Shown here one piece after another: positions 1-8,349 of a stretch of DNA of 64,000 nucleotides. Origin of the DNA: Polaribacter sp. L3A8 (lineage in GTDB: Bacteria > Bacteroidota > Bacteroidia > Flavobacteriales > Flavobacteriaceae). Positions within the stretch are counted from its first letter, which is position 1. Each line of letters begins with the position of its first letter. The translations under genes were made by a program, and so were the position numbers. The stretch lies in the NCBI RefSeq assembly GCF_009796785.1, contig NZ_CP047026.1, positions 3,392,501 through 3,456,500 on the forward strand, written 5' to 3'. The notes beneath the pieces were generated by a model. The model made no database searches. It was not told where the DNA came from and saw nothing but the letters and a program-made list of their open reading frames with translations.

Positions 1-994
1 CTACCATAATTCCTCCAGCTGCTAATAATAACCAAACATTAGATGGTACTTTCTTAGCTAAAATTCCCATAGAAAAAGCATCCGCAGTTAATTCAGGAAC
101 TAATATTTTTGCTTTCATAAATTCTTGATAAGAATTTAAAGCAGCAATTGGTACACCTACAAAGTTTACCAAATCGTTTCCAGAAAACGCCATTGCTAAC
201 GAAAAAGTACCAATACCTATAATTAACTTTAAAATATTAACGTTAAAGAATTTTATTAAAACTTGAGAGATAACAGACCAAATAAGAAAACTACCTGCTA
301 TAATTAATATGGTGTTTCCTTCAATTAAATGTTTTACATCACTATAAAAAGGAGTTCCTTTCATTCCTTTTATAATAATAAAGTAAGTGATTGCTGTAAT
401 AGCAAACCCACCAAACAAAGCGCTAATATAGGTAGCTCTTTTATTAAAGTTAAAGGTATAAATTAGTCTAGAAACAAACTGAACAATTGCTCCAACAGAA
501 AAGGCAACTACAACGGATAATAAAATTCCACTAATAATTTCTAAAGCTGTTTCATGGTTAATGTATTTCCAAATATCAGAGAATGATTGCGCTTCATTTG
601 CAGATATTTTAATTAATGAAATACAAACCGCGGCTCCTAATAATTCAAATACAATAGAAACGGTAGTTGAGGTTGGCATACCAAGGGTATTAAAGATATC
701 TAGTAATAGAATATCTGTAATCATTACGGCCATAAAAATGAACATAATGTCTTGAAACATAAACATATTAGGGTTAAAAATTCCTTTACGTGCAACTTCC
801 ATCATTCCACTAGAAGTAACGGCTCCAAAAAACACACCTAAGCTAGCAATAATCATTATATTTCTAACAGATAATGCTTTTGAACCTATTGCTGAATTTA
901 AGAAATTAACAGCATCGTTACTAACACCTATTACTAAATCTACAATAGCTAAAATAGCTAAAGCAACTAACATTAAAATATATGGATCTCCCAT
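1..994 (-). CDS. PiT-family inorganic phosphate transporter (3' end outside window)
   Basis: Reading the minus strand from the ATG at 994 gives an open frame of about 331 residues that runs off the left edge, so the C-terminus is missing. The protein is highly hydrophobic with many membrane segments. It has the PiT signature near the N-terminus (GVSNDAVNFLNSAIGSKA, about residues 15-32) and a second copy of the signature type further on (SLAMAFSGNDLVNFVGVP), as expected for the internally duplicated PiT fold. PiT proteins import phosphate across the inner membrane using a cation gradient. The gene lies 84 bp downstream of the OprP-like porin gene on the same strand, so the two probably form an outer-plus-inner-membrane phosphate uptake operon. 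The family is secure; the exact coupling ion is not readable. Confidence 0.88.
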   Translation of the reverse strand, partial: MGDPYILMLVALAILAIVDLVIGVSNDAVNFLNSAIGSKALSVRNIMIIASLGVFFGAVTSSGMMEVARKGIFNPNMFMFQDIMFIFMAVMITDILLLDIFNTLGMPTSTTVSIVFELLGAAVCISLIKISANEAQSFSDIWKYINHETALEIISGILLSVVVAFSVGAIVQFVSRLIYTFNFNKRATYISALFGGFAITAITYFIIIKGMKGTPFYSDVKHLIEGNTILIIAGSFLIWSVISQVLIKFFNVNILKLIIGIGTFSLAMAFSGNDLVNFVGVPIAALNSYQEFMKAKILVPELTADAFSMGILAKKVPSNVWLLLAAGGIMV

Positions 995-1078
995 GTTGTT
1001 TATTTAATTTTTTTTGTGTCTGCAAATTTACAAACACAAAAAATTGTGAATGTTACCTTTACGTTATTATAATTTATT

Positions 1079-2290
1079 TTAAAAATGAATATCTACTTGT
1101 AATCTAAATAATAGTTGATTTGACTTGAAGCCAATATCCGTATAGCTTACATCTGTTTGTACTTTTAATTTATGACCTGCAATATATTTAGATACACCTA
1201 AAGTGTATTGATTTTCTGCACCTTTACCTGTAATATTTTTATCTAAAGTAATGTTGGTATAACGTGCAGATACTTCTACTGTTTTAGATAAAAGATAACC
1301 AGATTGTAAATTTAATCCGTTTCCAACTTGTACAGTGTCTCCCGTTAAAGTACCATCAGCATTTTTAGCAAATGCATCATCCGCTTTTCTAGTTGCATAT
1401 TCTGCCATTAAAGAAAACCCTTTGTATTTATACATGGCATCAATAAAAACATTAGAAACATCTGTACTGTATAATGAACCACTGTTGTTTATCATATAGT
1501 CACCTTGGTTTCCTCTAGTTCTAGCAGCGTCTTTATTAATGTTGTATCCAAATGCAACAGATAGTTTTTGATGCTCTTCAAATTTTAAATCACTTCCTTT
1601 ATAATCACCTTTGCTTGTGAAATCTCCAAAAGGGAAAAACTCAACTCTTGCGGTGTATTGATGACCACCTTCATTTCCAGTAGTAACATTTCTTCCTTCA
1701 CCTTGAGAGATAGAAAGTGTTTCTTTCATTAAAAAGGTTTCAGATAGCTTGGTTTTATGTTTTAATTGAAGTCCAATATCTCTGTCTATATTAAATCTAC
1801 TATTTAATAAAGAACGATCTATCATTTGTAAATTTCCAGAAGAAATAACACGTTCTCTATTTCCAGGTAATTTTGTTTGTCCAAACCATAAGACAAAATT
1901 TCCAGAGAAATTCCATTTTAAAACAGCATCCATTATATATCTAGGTGAGTTGTGTGTGTATTCAGATCCCCCAGATAGATCTCTATTAGATAAACCTAAT
2001 TCTACTTTGTATTCTAATTTAGGCGAATAAGCAAAACCATTAAATTTTAAACGAGATCTTCTAATTAACATCGAAGTTTCTGGATTAGAAAGACCATTAT
2101 TTACATCCCATTGAGAAGTTGCTAAGGTTTGGAATCGGAAACCTACTTTCATGGTCCAAGTACTATCTTTACCTACTAAGTTAAATAGCCCTTTACCAAA
2201 CTTTGGGGTATTAGTTTCTTGTCCGTTTGTGTTTAAGAAAGTACACATACAAACAAATATTACTGCTTTAAGCAGTATAGGAAATTTCAT
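1079..2290 (-). CDS. OprP/OprO-like phosphate-selective porin
   Basis: This 403-residue protein has an N-terminal signal peptide ending around NTNGQ. The rest looks like a beta-barrel: alternating polar/aromatic strands, a typical porin start (WTMKVGFRFQTLATSQWD) and a C-terminal LFRLQVDIHF ending in an aromatic residue, as outer-membrane barrels do. Length and pattern fit the OprP/OprO family, which passes phosphate or polyphosphate through the outer membrane. It is followed by a PiT carrier on the same strand and is divergent from a TonB receptor, which supports a phosphate role. A Pho-box-like array about 200 bp upstream on the same strand suggests induction by phosphate starvation. Substrate specificity is inferred from family and context. 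Confidence 0.82.
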   Translation of the reverse strand: MKFPILLKAVIFVCMCTFLNTNGQETNTPKFGKGLFNLVGKDSTWTMKVGFRFQTLATSQWDVNNGLSNPETSMLIRRSRLKFNGFAYSPKLEYKVELGLSNRDLSGGSEYTHNSPRYIMDAVLKWNFSGNFVLWFGQTKLPGNRERVISSGNLQMIDRSLLNSRFNIDRDIGLQLKHKTKLSETFLMKETLSISQGEGRNVTTGNEGGHQYTARVEFFPFGDFTSKGDYKGSDLKFEEHQKLSVAFGYNINKDAARTRGNQGDYMINNSGSLYSTDVSNVFIDAMYKYKGFSLMAEYATRKADDAFAKNADGTLTGDTVQVGNGLNLQSGYLLSKTVEVSARYTNITLDKNITGKGAENQYTLGVSKYIAGHKLKVQTDVSYTDIGFKSNQLLFRLQVDIHF

Positions 2291-2369
2291 AATTATTAGT
2301 TTTTGTCACTGCAAAGAACCGATAATTATGTTAAATTAGTTAAAGAATCCTTAAAAATAAATAAAAGAA

Positions 2370-2390
2370 ACTGCCTTGGCCAAAGGCAGT
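2370..2390 (-). terminator. Terminator-like hairpin in the leader of the porin gene
   Basis: ACTGCCTT (2370-2377) pairs with AAGGCAGT (2383-2390). On the minus strand the stem is followed by a T-rich stretch (TTTCTTTTATTTATTTTT). It lies between the Pho-box-like array and the start codon of the porin gene, so it could act as an attenuator or end a short leader RNA. The shape is clear; the function is inferred. Confidence 0.5.
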
Positions 2391-2479
2391 AGTCATATAA
2401 AATAGTCGACAAAAACTAATTAATTTATGATGACATTTCATCTTTAAAGATGTTACAAAAATGCAATCAATTATTAAGT

Positions 2480-2512
2480 CTAATGTTTTCTTTAGATTAA
2501 CTAAAGGTTAAT
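2480..2512 (-). promoter_or_regulatory. Candidate Pho box for the porin/PiT operon
   Basis: On the minus strand, three 11-bp units follow each other: ATTAACCTTTA (2512-2502), GTTAATCTAAA (2501-2491) and GAAAACATTAG (2490-2480). The first two share TTAA at the same place. Eleven-base direct repeats are the known layout of PhoB/PhoP binding sites. The match rests on spacing and context, not on a proven consensus for this genus. Confidence 0.5.
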
Positions 2513-2524
2513 TAAATTTTTATT

Positions 2525-2557
2525 GTTAACCTTTAGTTAATGTTTCTGTAATACAAG
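2525..2557 (+). promoter_or_regulatory. Candidate Pho box for the TonB receptor gene
   Basis: Three consecutive 11-bp units are seen: GTTAACCTTTA (2525-2535), GTTAATGTTTC (2536-2546) and TGTAATACAAG (2547-2557), each with a G/TTAA-type start. The array mirrors the one on the other strand (16 bp perfect inverted repeat, 14-bp spacer). It ends about 70 bp before the receptor start codon. PhoB-type control is inferred from this arrangement and from the phosphate genes on the other side. Confidence 0.52.
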
Positions 2558-2625
2558 CATAATTTTCAACTAACATATAATTTACAAATGCGGTGGACTT
2601 TTGCGGGGTAAATTATACGAAAAAA

Positions 2626-5331
2626 ATGAAGAAATTTTTATTTATTACTTTTTTAGCTTTCAGTCAATTATTAATTGCGCAAAGCAAAGGGACGTTAAAG
2701 GGTTTATTAACGGATAAGGAAACAAATAATGAGCCGCTGCCATTTGCAAACGTGTTTATTAAAGGTACTACAGTTGGAGCAACTACAGATTTTGATGGAA
2801 ATTATAGTTTAATTGTACCTGTAGGAAAGCATACCGTAGTTTTTAGTTTTTTAGGATATAAAACAATTGAGAAATCAATTACAATTGTTGCAGGAGAGAC
2901 CGTAACTGTTAACCAAGTATTATCTGCAGAAGAAGGCGTTTCTTTAGATGAGATCGTTTTAAAATCTTCTACTAGTAAAGAGAAATTAAGTGCTTTAATT
3001 CTAGATCAAAAGAAAGCGGTTTCTATTAAGACTACTATTGGGGCGCAAGAGTTAGCAACCAAAGGAGTTTCTGATGCAGAAGGAGCGGTAACAAAAACTG
3101 CAGGAGTTTCTAAAGGTTCTAAAAATGTAATTGTAAGAGGTTTAGGAGATAGATACAATTCTACAACTTTAAACGGATTGCCTTTGCCTTCTGAAGATCC
3201 AGAATACAAAAATATTTCTTTAGACTTTTTTGATACTAGTATCATTAAAAATATTGGTGTAAATAAAGTGTTTACAGCAGATCTTAATGGAGATGTTGGT
3301 GGAGCAAACATAGATATTGTTTCTAAAGAATTGGTAAAAAAGAGTCTTTTGAGTGTAGGTGTTTCTTTGGGAGCAAATACACAAACTGTATCTAAAAGTT
3401 TTTTAACTATAGATGGTACAAATAGATTTGGTACGCAGAGTACAGGGATTCCTGTAAATGATTTAACAAAGTATTCTTTTAATAATTCTTGGAAACCACA
3501 AAGCCAAGACTTTCAGTTAAATAATAGTATTTCTTTTGCAGGAGGAAAGAAATTTGATATTGGTGAAGATACTTTTAGCTTTTTTGTTGTTGGTGGTTTT
3601 GATGGGAGTTATAATTATGTTGATGGTAATATAAAACAAACAACAAGTTCTGGGGAAGTTTTTCAGGACCAAGATTTTCAAAAATATGACTATAACGTAT
3701 CGCAAATCTTAATGGCAAACTTAAAATATAAGTTTGAAGAAGGACATAGTATTGCATACAATCATTTGTTTATTCATAATAATAAACAATCTATTGGAGA
3801 TTATTTAGGGTCTAATAATCCTGAGCAAGATGGAGATTTAGAATATCAAAGAAGACAGCAAACTAACAATAATGAGTTGTATGTAAATCAACTTATTGGA
3901 AACGTAGAATTGTCTGATAGATTAAATCTTGAAGCAAAGGGTTCTTTAAACTTTATTAGAGGTAGTGAGCCAGATAGAAGAACTAATAAATACCTTTTTA
4001 GAGATGATTTTTATAGTCCTCAAACAAGTTCTGCAGGAGAAAATGAGCGTTACTTTGCTAAGTTAGAAGAAAATGATTATGCTGCTAAAGGAAAGTTTTC
4101 TTATAAATTAAAAGAAGATGATGAAGATATTAGTGTTTTTGAGTTTGGAGGAGATTACAGATATACAGAACGTTTATTCTCTTCAACAATTTTTAATCAT
4201 GATTTTTCTAGTAGAGTCGCAATAGACTTAGAGGACCCAGATGCTATCTTTAATCAATCTTCTATTGATAATAATATTTTTGATTTAGAAACAGGTAGAG
4301 GTGGTTCTAGTAATCCTTCTGCATTTTTACCATTTACTTACAGAGGTAAAAGACAAATATTTGGTGCATTTGGTAACTTAGTATATCAACTTGGTGATAA
4401 TTTAATCGCTTCAGCAGGAGCAAGATTCGAGAAAATTCAACAAAGAGTTACATATAATACAAACATTGCACAATCTGTAGTAGACGGAGCATCAAACCTA
4501 GATAATACCTATGTTTTACCAAGTTTTAATATAAAATACAATTTTAACGATAATAGTATTTTTAGAATTGCAGGTAGCCAATCTTATACATTTCCTCAGT
4601 TTAAAGAAACTGCACCATTTAAATATCAAGATATTAGTTTCTCTTCTCAAGGTAATCCAGATTTAAAACCATCTGATAATTATAATTTTGATGCAAAGTA
4701 TGAGTATTACTTTTCTTCATCTGAATTGGTAACGGTAACAGGTTTTTATAAAAACATACAAAACTCTATTGCAAGAACAGAAATTCCTTCTGGTGGTAAT
4801 ACATTAACTTACTTAAACGTTGGTAATGCTTCTGTATATGGTTTAGAAATAGAAGCAAGAAAAAATTTATACGAAATAGAAGATAAAGATTTAAAAATTG
4901 TGGGTGGTTTAAATACTTCAATTTTAGTTTCTAATGTAGATTTAGATAAAGGTTCTATAGCACAATTTACAAATGCAACTAGTAATTTAGAAGGAGCAAC
5001 ACCTTTATTACTAAATGCAGATATTTCTATCAATAAAAAGTATAATGATAACATTTTTATCTCTTCTTTAGTCTTTAATTATTTTAGTGAGAGAGTTTAC
5101 TCTATTGGTACAAGAGGGTTTGAGAATATTTTAGAAAAAGGGATACCAACCTTAGATTTGGTTTCTTCGTATAATTTTAATAAAAATTATAGTATTAAAT
5201 TAAAAGCAACAAATATATTAAATCCAGATTATCAGTTAACCAGAGCTGGTTTTGATGGAGGTGAAAACATTGTGTTAAGAAATTATAAAAAAGGTGTTAA
5301 CCTAAGTTTAGGATTTTCTTACAATTTCTAA
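2626..5331 (+). CDS. TonB-dependent outer-membrane receptor
   Basis: I chose the ATG at 2626 (MKKFLFITFLAF) rather than an upstream extension, because it begins a clean signal peptide ending at LLIAQ; the product is 901 residues. After the signal peptide there is a CarboxypepD-regulatory-like beta-sandwich (about residues 25-110, with NVFIKGTTVGATTDFDGNYS). A TonB plug follows (about 130-240, with VRGLGDRYNSTTLNGLPLPS), then a long barrel ending in VNLSLGFSYNF. Such receptors use TonB/ExbBD energy to pull a substrate through the outer membrane. There is no SusD-like partner; the next gene encodes a lipoprotein with beta-helix character. The divergent porin/PiT genes and the Pho-box-like repeats suggest a phosphate-containing substrate, but the ligand cannot be read from the sequence. 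Confidence 0.85.
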   Translation: MKKFLFITFLAFSQLLIAQSKGTLKGLLTDKETNNEPLPFANVFIKGTTVGATTDFDGNYSLIVPVGKHTVVFSFLGYKTIEKSITIVAGETVTVNQVLSAEEGVSLDEIVLKSSTSKEKLSALILDQKKAVSIKTTIGAQELATKGVSDAEGAVTKTAGVSKGSKNVIVRGLGDRYNSTTLNGLPLPSEDPEYKNISLDFFDTSIIKNIGVNKVFTADLNGDVGGANIDIVSKELVKKSLLSVGVSLGANTQTVSKSFLTIDGTNRFGTQSTGIPVNDLTKYSFNNSWKPQSQDFQLNNSISFAGGKKFDIGEDTFSFFVVGGFDGSYNYVDGNIKQTTSSGEVFQDQDFQKYDYNVSQILMANLKYKFEEGHSIAYNHLFIHNNKQSIGDYLGSNNPEQDGDLEYQRRQQTNNNELYVNQLIGNVELSDRLNLEAKGSLNFIRGSEPDRRTNKYLFRDDFYSPQTSSAGENERYFAKLEENDYAAKGKFSYKLKEDDEDISVFEFGGDYRYTERLFSSTIFNHDFSSRVAIDLEDPDAIFNQSSIDNNIFDLETGRGGSSNPSAFLPFTYRGKRQIFGAFGNLVYQLGDNLIASAGARFEKIQQRVTYNTNIAQSVVDGASNLDNTYVLPSFNIKYNFNDNSIFRIAGSQSYTFPQFKETAPFKYQDISFSSQGNPDLKPSDNYNFDAKYEYYFSSSELVTVTGFYKNIQNSIARTEIPSGGNTLTYLNVGNASVYGLEIEARKNLYEIEDKDLKIVGGLNTSILVSNVDLDKGSIAQFTNATSNLEGATPLLLNADISINKKYNDNIFISSLVFNYFSERVYSIGTRGFENILEKGIPTLDLVSSYNFNKNYSIKLKATNILNPDYQLTRAGFDGGENIVLRNYKKGVNLSLGFSYNF

Positions 5332-5451
5332 GCAAACCCTTATTTTAGTAACAATTCTTTAAGATTTAGATAAAACAAAATAGACATTGTTAGTGCAACT
5401 TTGCAAAAGTTAATAGAACTAAATAATTTAAATAAATTAATAAAAACAAAA

Positions 5452-6621
5452 ATGAAAAAATCAATTTTATCAATCGTTGCAATTGCATCTTTAGTATTAA
5501 GTAGTTGTTCTTTAAGTGATGATGACGCTGCAGTAATTGTTGGAGGGGAAGTAACACCACAAAACCTAGCAGGAAATTTAACGTCTGATTTAACTTTAAG
5601 CTCTGGTGTTGCTCATAATTTAACAGGAGCACTTTTAGTAAAAGATGGCGCAACTTTAACAATAGAAGCTGGTACAACGATTAACGCATTAGCTGGTGGT
5701 ACAGATGTTTACATTTTGGTAGAAAAAGGAGGTAAGATTATAGCAGATGGTACTGCAGAGAATCCTATTAAATTTACTTCTAGTGCAACTGTTGCAAATG
5801 CAGGAGATTGGGGTGGAATTATCTTAAACGGTAATGCTCCTTTAAGTAGACAATCTGGTGCAGAGAGTAATGCAGCAACAGAGGTTAAAAATTCAATTTT
5901 ATTTGGAGGTTCTGATGTTGATGATAATTCTGGTATTTTAGATTATGTAATCTTAGAGTATACAGGGGCAAGAATTGATGACGAAGCTGAACACAATGGT
6001 TTAACTTTAAACGGAGTTGGAGCTGGTACAACAATCTCTAATATTGCTATTTTTAATGGTGATGATGATGGTATCGAATTTTTTGGAGGTACTGTAAATG
6101 CATCTAATATTTTAGTGGTAAACGCAAAAGATGATATGTTTGATTTTACTCAAGGTTATGCAGGTACTTGTACAAACTTATACGGAATTAGAGAAAACGG
6201 TTATACTGCTGTAACTTCTGATCCAAGAGGAATTGAAGCTGATGGTAATTTAGATGGAAATTCTCCTTCTGATATTAATGAATCTGTTTTTACTATTAAT
6301 GGTGTTACAATTATAAATAATGCTGATGGTGTAGAAATGTCTGACGGAATTAAAATTAGAAGAGGTGCTACTGCAACTATTACTAATGCATATTTAGCTT
6401 TAGGAGCTGGAGCATTATTTGGAGATGTTGTAGACTTAAAAGATGGTAAATCTGATTCTGCAGAACTTACCTCTATAACTGGTGTTGCAAATACTGCAAA
6501 CGGTTTAGATATTGCAGATATCAAAAACACTACTGTTGGTGGAGCTAGTATTATTTTAACAGTTGGTACAACTGGTGGAGCAGATAATTCTGTATTTTCT
6601 TGGACTGGTTATAACTTCTAA
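5452..6621 (+). CDS. Surface lipoprotein with parallel beta-helix character
   Basis: The ATG at 5452 starts a lipoprotein signal (VLSSCS, lipid-bearing Cys about residue 19); the longer frame from 5401 uses a TTG and spoils the signal. The 389-residue product has a DDDAA-rich linker, then Gly/Ala/Asn-rich repeats such as VKDGATLTIEAGTTINA, GDWGGIILNG and NGDDDGIEFFGGT. These look like coils of a right-handed parallel beta-helix. It lies 120 bp behind the TonB receptor and ends in a strong terminator, so the two are probably a receptor and accessory surface protein pair. Proteins of this kind are often simply called hypothetical; a binding role in phosphate or organophosphate capture is only an inference from the locus. 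Confidence 0.7.
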   Translation: MKKSILSIVAIASLVLSSCSLSDDDAAVIVGGEVTPQNLAGNLTSDLTLSSGVAHNLTGALLVKDGATLTIEAGTTINALAGGTDVYILVEKGGKIIADGTAENPIKFTSSATVANAGDWGGIILNGNAPLSRQSGAESNAATEVKNSILFGGSDVDDNSGILDYVILEYTGARIDDEAEHNGLTLNGVGAGTTISNIAIFNGDDDGIEFFGGTVNASNILVVNAKDDMFDFTQGYAGTCTNLYGIRENGYTAVTSDPRGIEADGNLDGNSPSDINESVFTINGVTIINNADGVEMSDGIKIRRGATATITNAYLALGAGALFGDVVDLKDGKSDSAELTSITGVANTANGLDIADIKNTTVGGASIILTVGTTGGADNSVFSWTGYNF

Positions 6622-6651
6622 GAAGATATAATAAATAATTTACTTTAATAA

Positions 6652-6679
6652 AAAGCAGGCTTTTAAGCCTGCTTTTTTT
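6652..6679 (+). terminator. Rho-independent terminator after the lipoprotein gene
   Basis: AAAGCAGGCTT pairs with AAGCCTGCTTT across a two-base turn and is followed by a T run. It closes the TonB receptor/lipoprotein transcription unit. Confidence 0.85.
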
Positions 6680-7122
6680 GTAATAAATTTTTGTTTTTTA
6701 AAAGTAGATTTACATTTATACTTTTAATAGTTAACGTTAATAACAATATTATTGTAGTATTTCTTTTAAAGATTCTTTACAGCAGGCAACCGTTTTAAAT
6801 TTTCTACTTCATTATATTTTGTATCAATAGGCAAAGAACAATAAAGAGCTAAATACACCTCAAAATTACCAAGAGTTATGTCTGTTAAGAATTAATATTT
6901 CTTTTAACAGGGCACTTTAAAAAGAGCTTAGAATAAGAAAAAGCACCTTAAATTATGCAAAGTCCTAAGAAATCTATTTTCAGAATATAAAAAGATCAAT
7001 TGTAAGCTACAAATTGGTTTGTTTAAAAGAAGAAAAGAGGTGTCATTCTATAGTATTTATAAAGTTCAACAAGTTGATGATTCTTTAGGGTAAGAATTGT
7101 AACAAGTTTTCTTTAACCAAAA
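6680..7122. other. Gene-free stretch, possibly decayed sequence
   Basis: About 440 bp without a credible gene. The longest open stretch on the plus strand (roughly 6950-7090) has no proper start and no motif I recognise. A short hairpin (CTGTTAA near 6882 with TTAACAG ending 6910) is visible. It could be the remains of a gene, but I cannot name a parent family. Confidence 0.4.
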
Positions 7123-7146
7123 AAAACGCACTCTAGAGTGCGTTTT
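7123..7146 (-). terminator. Perfectly palindromic terminator after the small barrel gene
   Basis: AAAACGCAC-TCTAGA-GTGCGTTTT is symmetrical, with T runs in both directions. It lies 25 bp past the stop of the minus-strand gene ending at 7171. Confidence 0.82.
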
Positions 7147-7170
7147 ATAAATTATAAAGTAAACGGTAAT

Positions 7171-7674
7171 TTAGAATCTCCAACCAACATTTACACCTAT
7201 TCTAGGCACTAATGTAGGTGCAGCTGTACTAAATAAGTTTCTACCAATACCAGCATGTACATCAATTGTTAAACCGCTTTCTGCAATGTATTTTGTACCA
7301 ACAGCAACACCTAAAGCACCATCTGTATATTTTTCATAAGTAAAGTCGCTACCTCCATTATTAGGTAGTTTTTCTTTTCCCCAATTGATCCCAAAAAAAG
7401 CTTCACCAAAAAAGTTCCATTGTTGGGTTGCAGAAAAATAATTACGGTAATAAGGCGTAATCATCGTATTTTCATTGTACCTAAATTTAGCTTCTTGTTT
7501 TGCTAAGTTAAAAGCAGTAGAAACCCCAAAAGAAGAGTTTTCTGTGATGTAACTTTCGTAAGAAAATTCTAAATTTTTTATAACCAATGCATCTCCAATA
7601 TCTAATTTAATTTCTTGTTGAGCATAACTTAAAGAACTAACTAAAAGTCCGAAAGCTAAAAGTAATTTTTTCAT
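7171..7674 (-). CDS. Small outer-membrane beta-barrel protein
   Basis: A 167-residue protein with a signal peptide (cleavage near LSYAQ) and an amphipathic strand pattern. It ends in RIGVNVGWRF, a typical outer-membrane barrel C-terminus with terminal Phe. It resembles the 8-stranded OmpW/DUF3575-like small barrels of Bacteroidota. Motifs FSYESYITENSSFGVSTAF and ITPYYRNYFSA recur in the upstream neighbour (7735-8298), so the two are paralogues from a tandem duplication. A -7-like element (TAAATTTG, minus strand 7717-7710) lies about 35 bp before the start, so it may have its own promoter. The function is unknown. Confidence 0.72.
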   Translation of the reverse strand: MKKLLLAFGLLVSSLSYAQQEIKLDIGDALVIKNLEFSYESYITENSSFGVSTAFNLAKQEAKFRYNENTMITPYYRNYFSATQQWNFFGEAFFGINWGKEKLPNNGGSDFTYEKYTDGALGVAVGTKYIAESGLTIDVHAGIGRNLFSTAAPTLVPRIGVNVGWRF

Positions 7675-7734
7675 GTTTTTATTTTTTTGTATTTCCTTTT
7701 ATTAAACAGCAAATTTAGTAAATAAGATTGATTT

Positions 7735-8298
7735 TTAGAATCTGTACCCTAAAGATATTCCTCCTCTACCAACGGCCTCTAAAGAGCTGTTATTTCCACC
7801 TAAATTACGGCCTAAGCCTAAGTAAATTTCTGTAGTAAAGCCTTTTTTAGAAATAAATTTTCCACCAACAGAAATACCAACGGCAAATTCTGTATTCGTT
7901 TCGTTATTACCGTTGTTTATATAATTACCATTGTAATCATCATAATAGTCGTAATTATTTTTTTCATAAGAATGTAACATTCCAAAACCTTCCACAAAAA
8001 AACCTCTAGCAAATTTACTAGAAAAGTATCTTCTATAATAAGGCGTTAAAGAAAATTTTCTATATTCTGCTATGTCACTATCATTATTAAAACTAACTAA
8101 TGCGCCTACACCAAAAGAAGACTCTTCATTAATTAAATATTCATAAGAAACATCTATCCATTCAAAGGCTAGAATTCCCAAAACGTTTAATTTTACTTCA
8201 TGTTTTTTGTTAATGTCTTGTGGGTGTTTTTCTTCTTTCTCTTGAGCAACAATAATTGTGCTAATAAATAATAAAAGTAATAGTGTAATTTTTTTCAT
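7735..8298 (-). CDS. Small outer-membrane beta-barrel protein, paralogue of the next gene
   Basis: The ATG at 8298 (MKKITLLLLLFIST) starts a good signal peptide; the frame extends 10 codons further up but without need. The mature part has the same order of strands as the 7171-7674 product: DVSYEYLINEESSFGVGAL, LTPYYRRYFSS and a final GGISLGYRF. It also contains an insert rich in Asn, Tyr and Asp (about residues 100-130), likely an extracellular loop. A TATGTTTG -7-like element is seen on the minus strand at 8329-8322. The role is unknown; it may be a structural or stress-related barrel. Confidence 0.7.
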   Translation of the reverse strand: MKKITLLLLLFISTIIVAQEKEEKHPQDINKKHEVKLNVLGILAFEWIDVSYEYLINEESSFGVGALVSFNNDSDIAEYRKFSLTPYYRRYFSSKFARGFFVEGFGMLHSYEKNNYDYYDDYNGNYINNGNNETNTEFAVGISVGGKFISKKGFTTEIYLGLGRNLGGNNSSLEAVGRGGISLGYRF

Positions 8299-8349
8299 TT
8301 TCTTTTTTTTGGTTGATGTTGCAAACATATCTTAAAAAAAGCCATTAAT

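Larger units (their letters stand above)
2291..2625. other. Divergent control region without genes between porin and TonB receptor
   Basis: No convincing gene lies in these 335 bp. From left to right the region holds a short hairpin (2370-2390), a perfect 14-bp palindrome (CATCTTTAAAGATG, 2439-2452), a 16-bp perfect inverted repeat (2496-2511 with 2526-2541) and the leader of the TonB receptor gene. The layout fits a bidirectional regulatory region. Confidence 0.7.

Noticed and set aside
2593..2625. Longer N-terminus for the TonB receptor
   Set aside because: The extra residues (MDFCGVNYTKK) precede a perfect signal peptide start and would spoil export.
3006..3311. Minus-strand frame within the TonB receptor gene
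   Set aside because: Lies fully inside a well-supported gene in the opposite direction, and has no start signal or domain.
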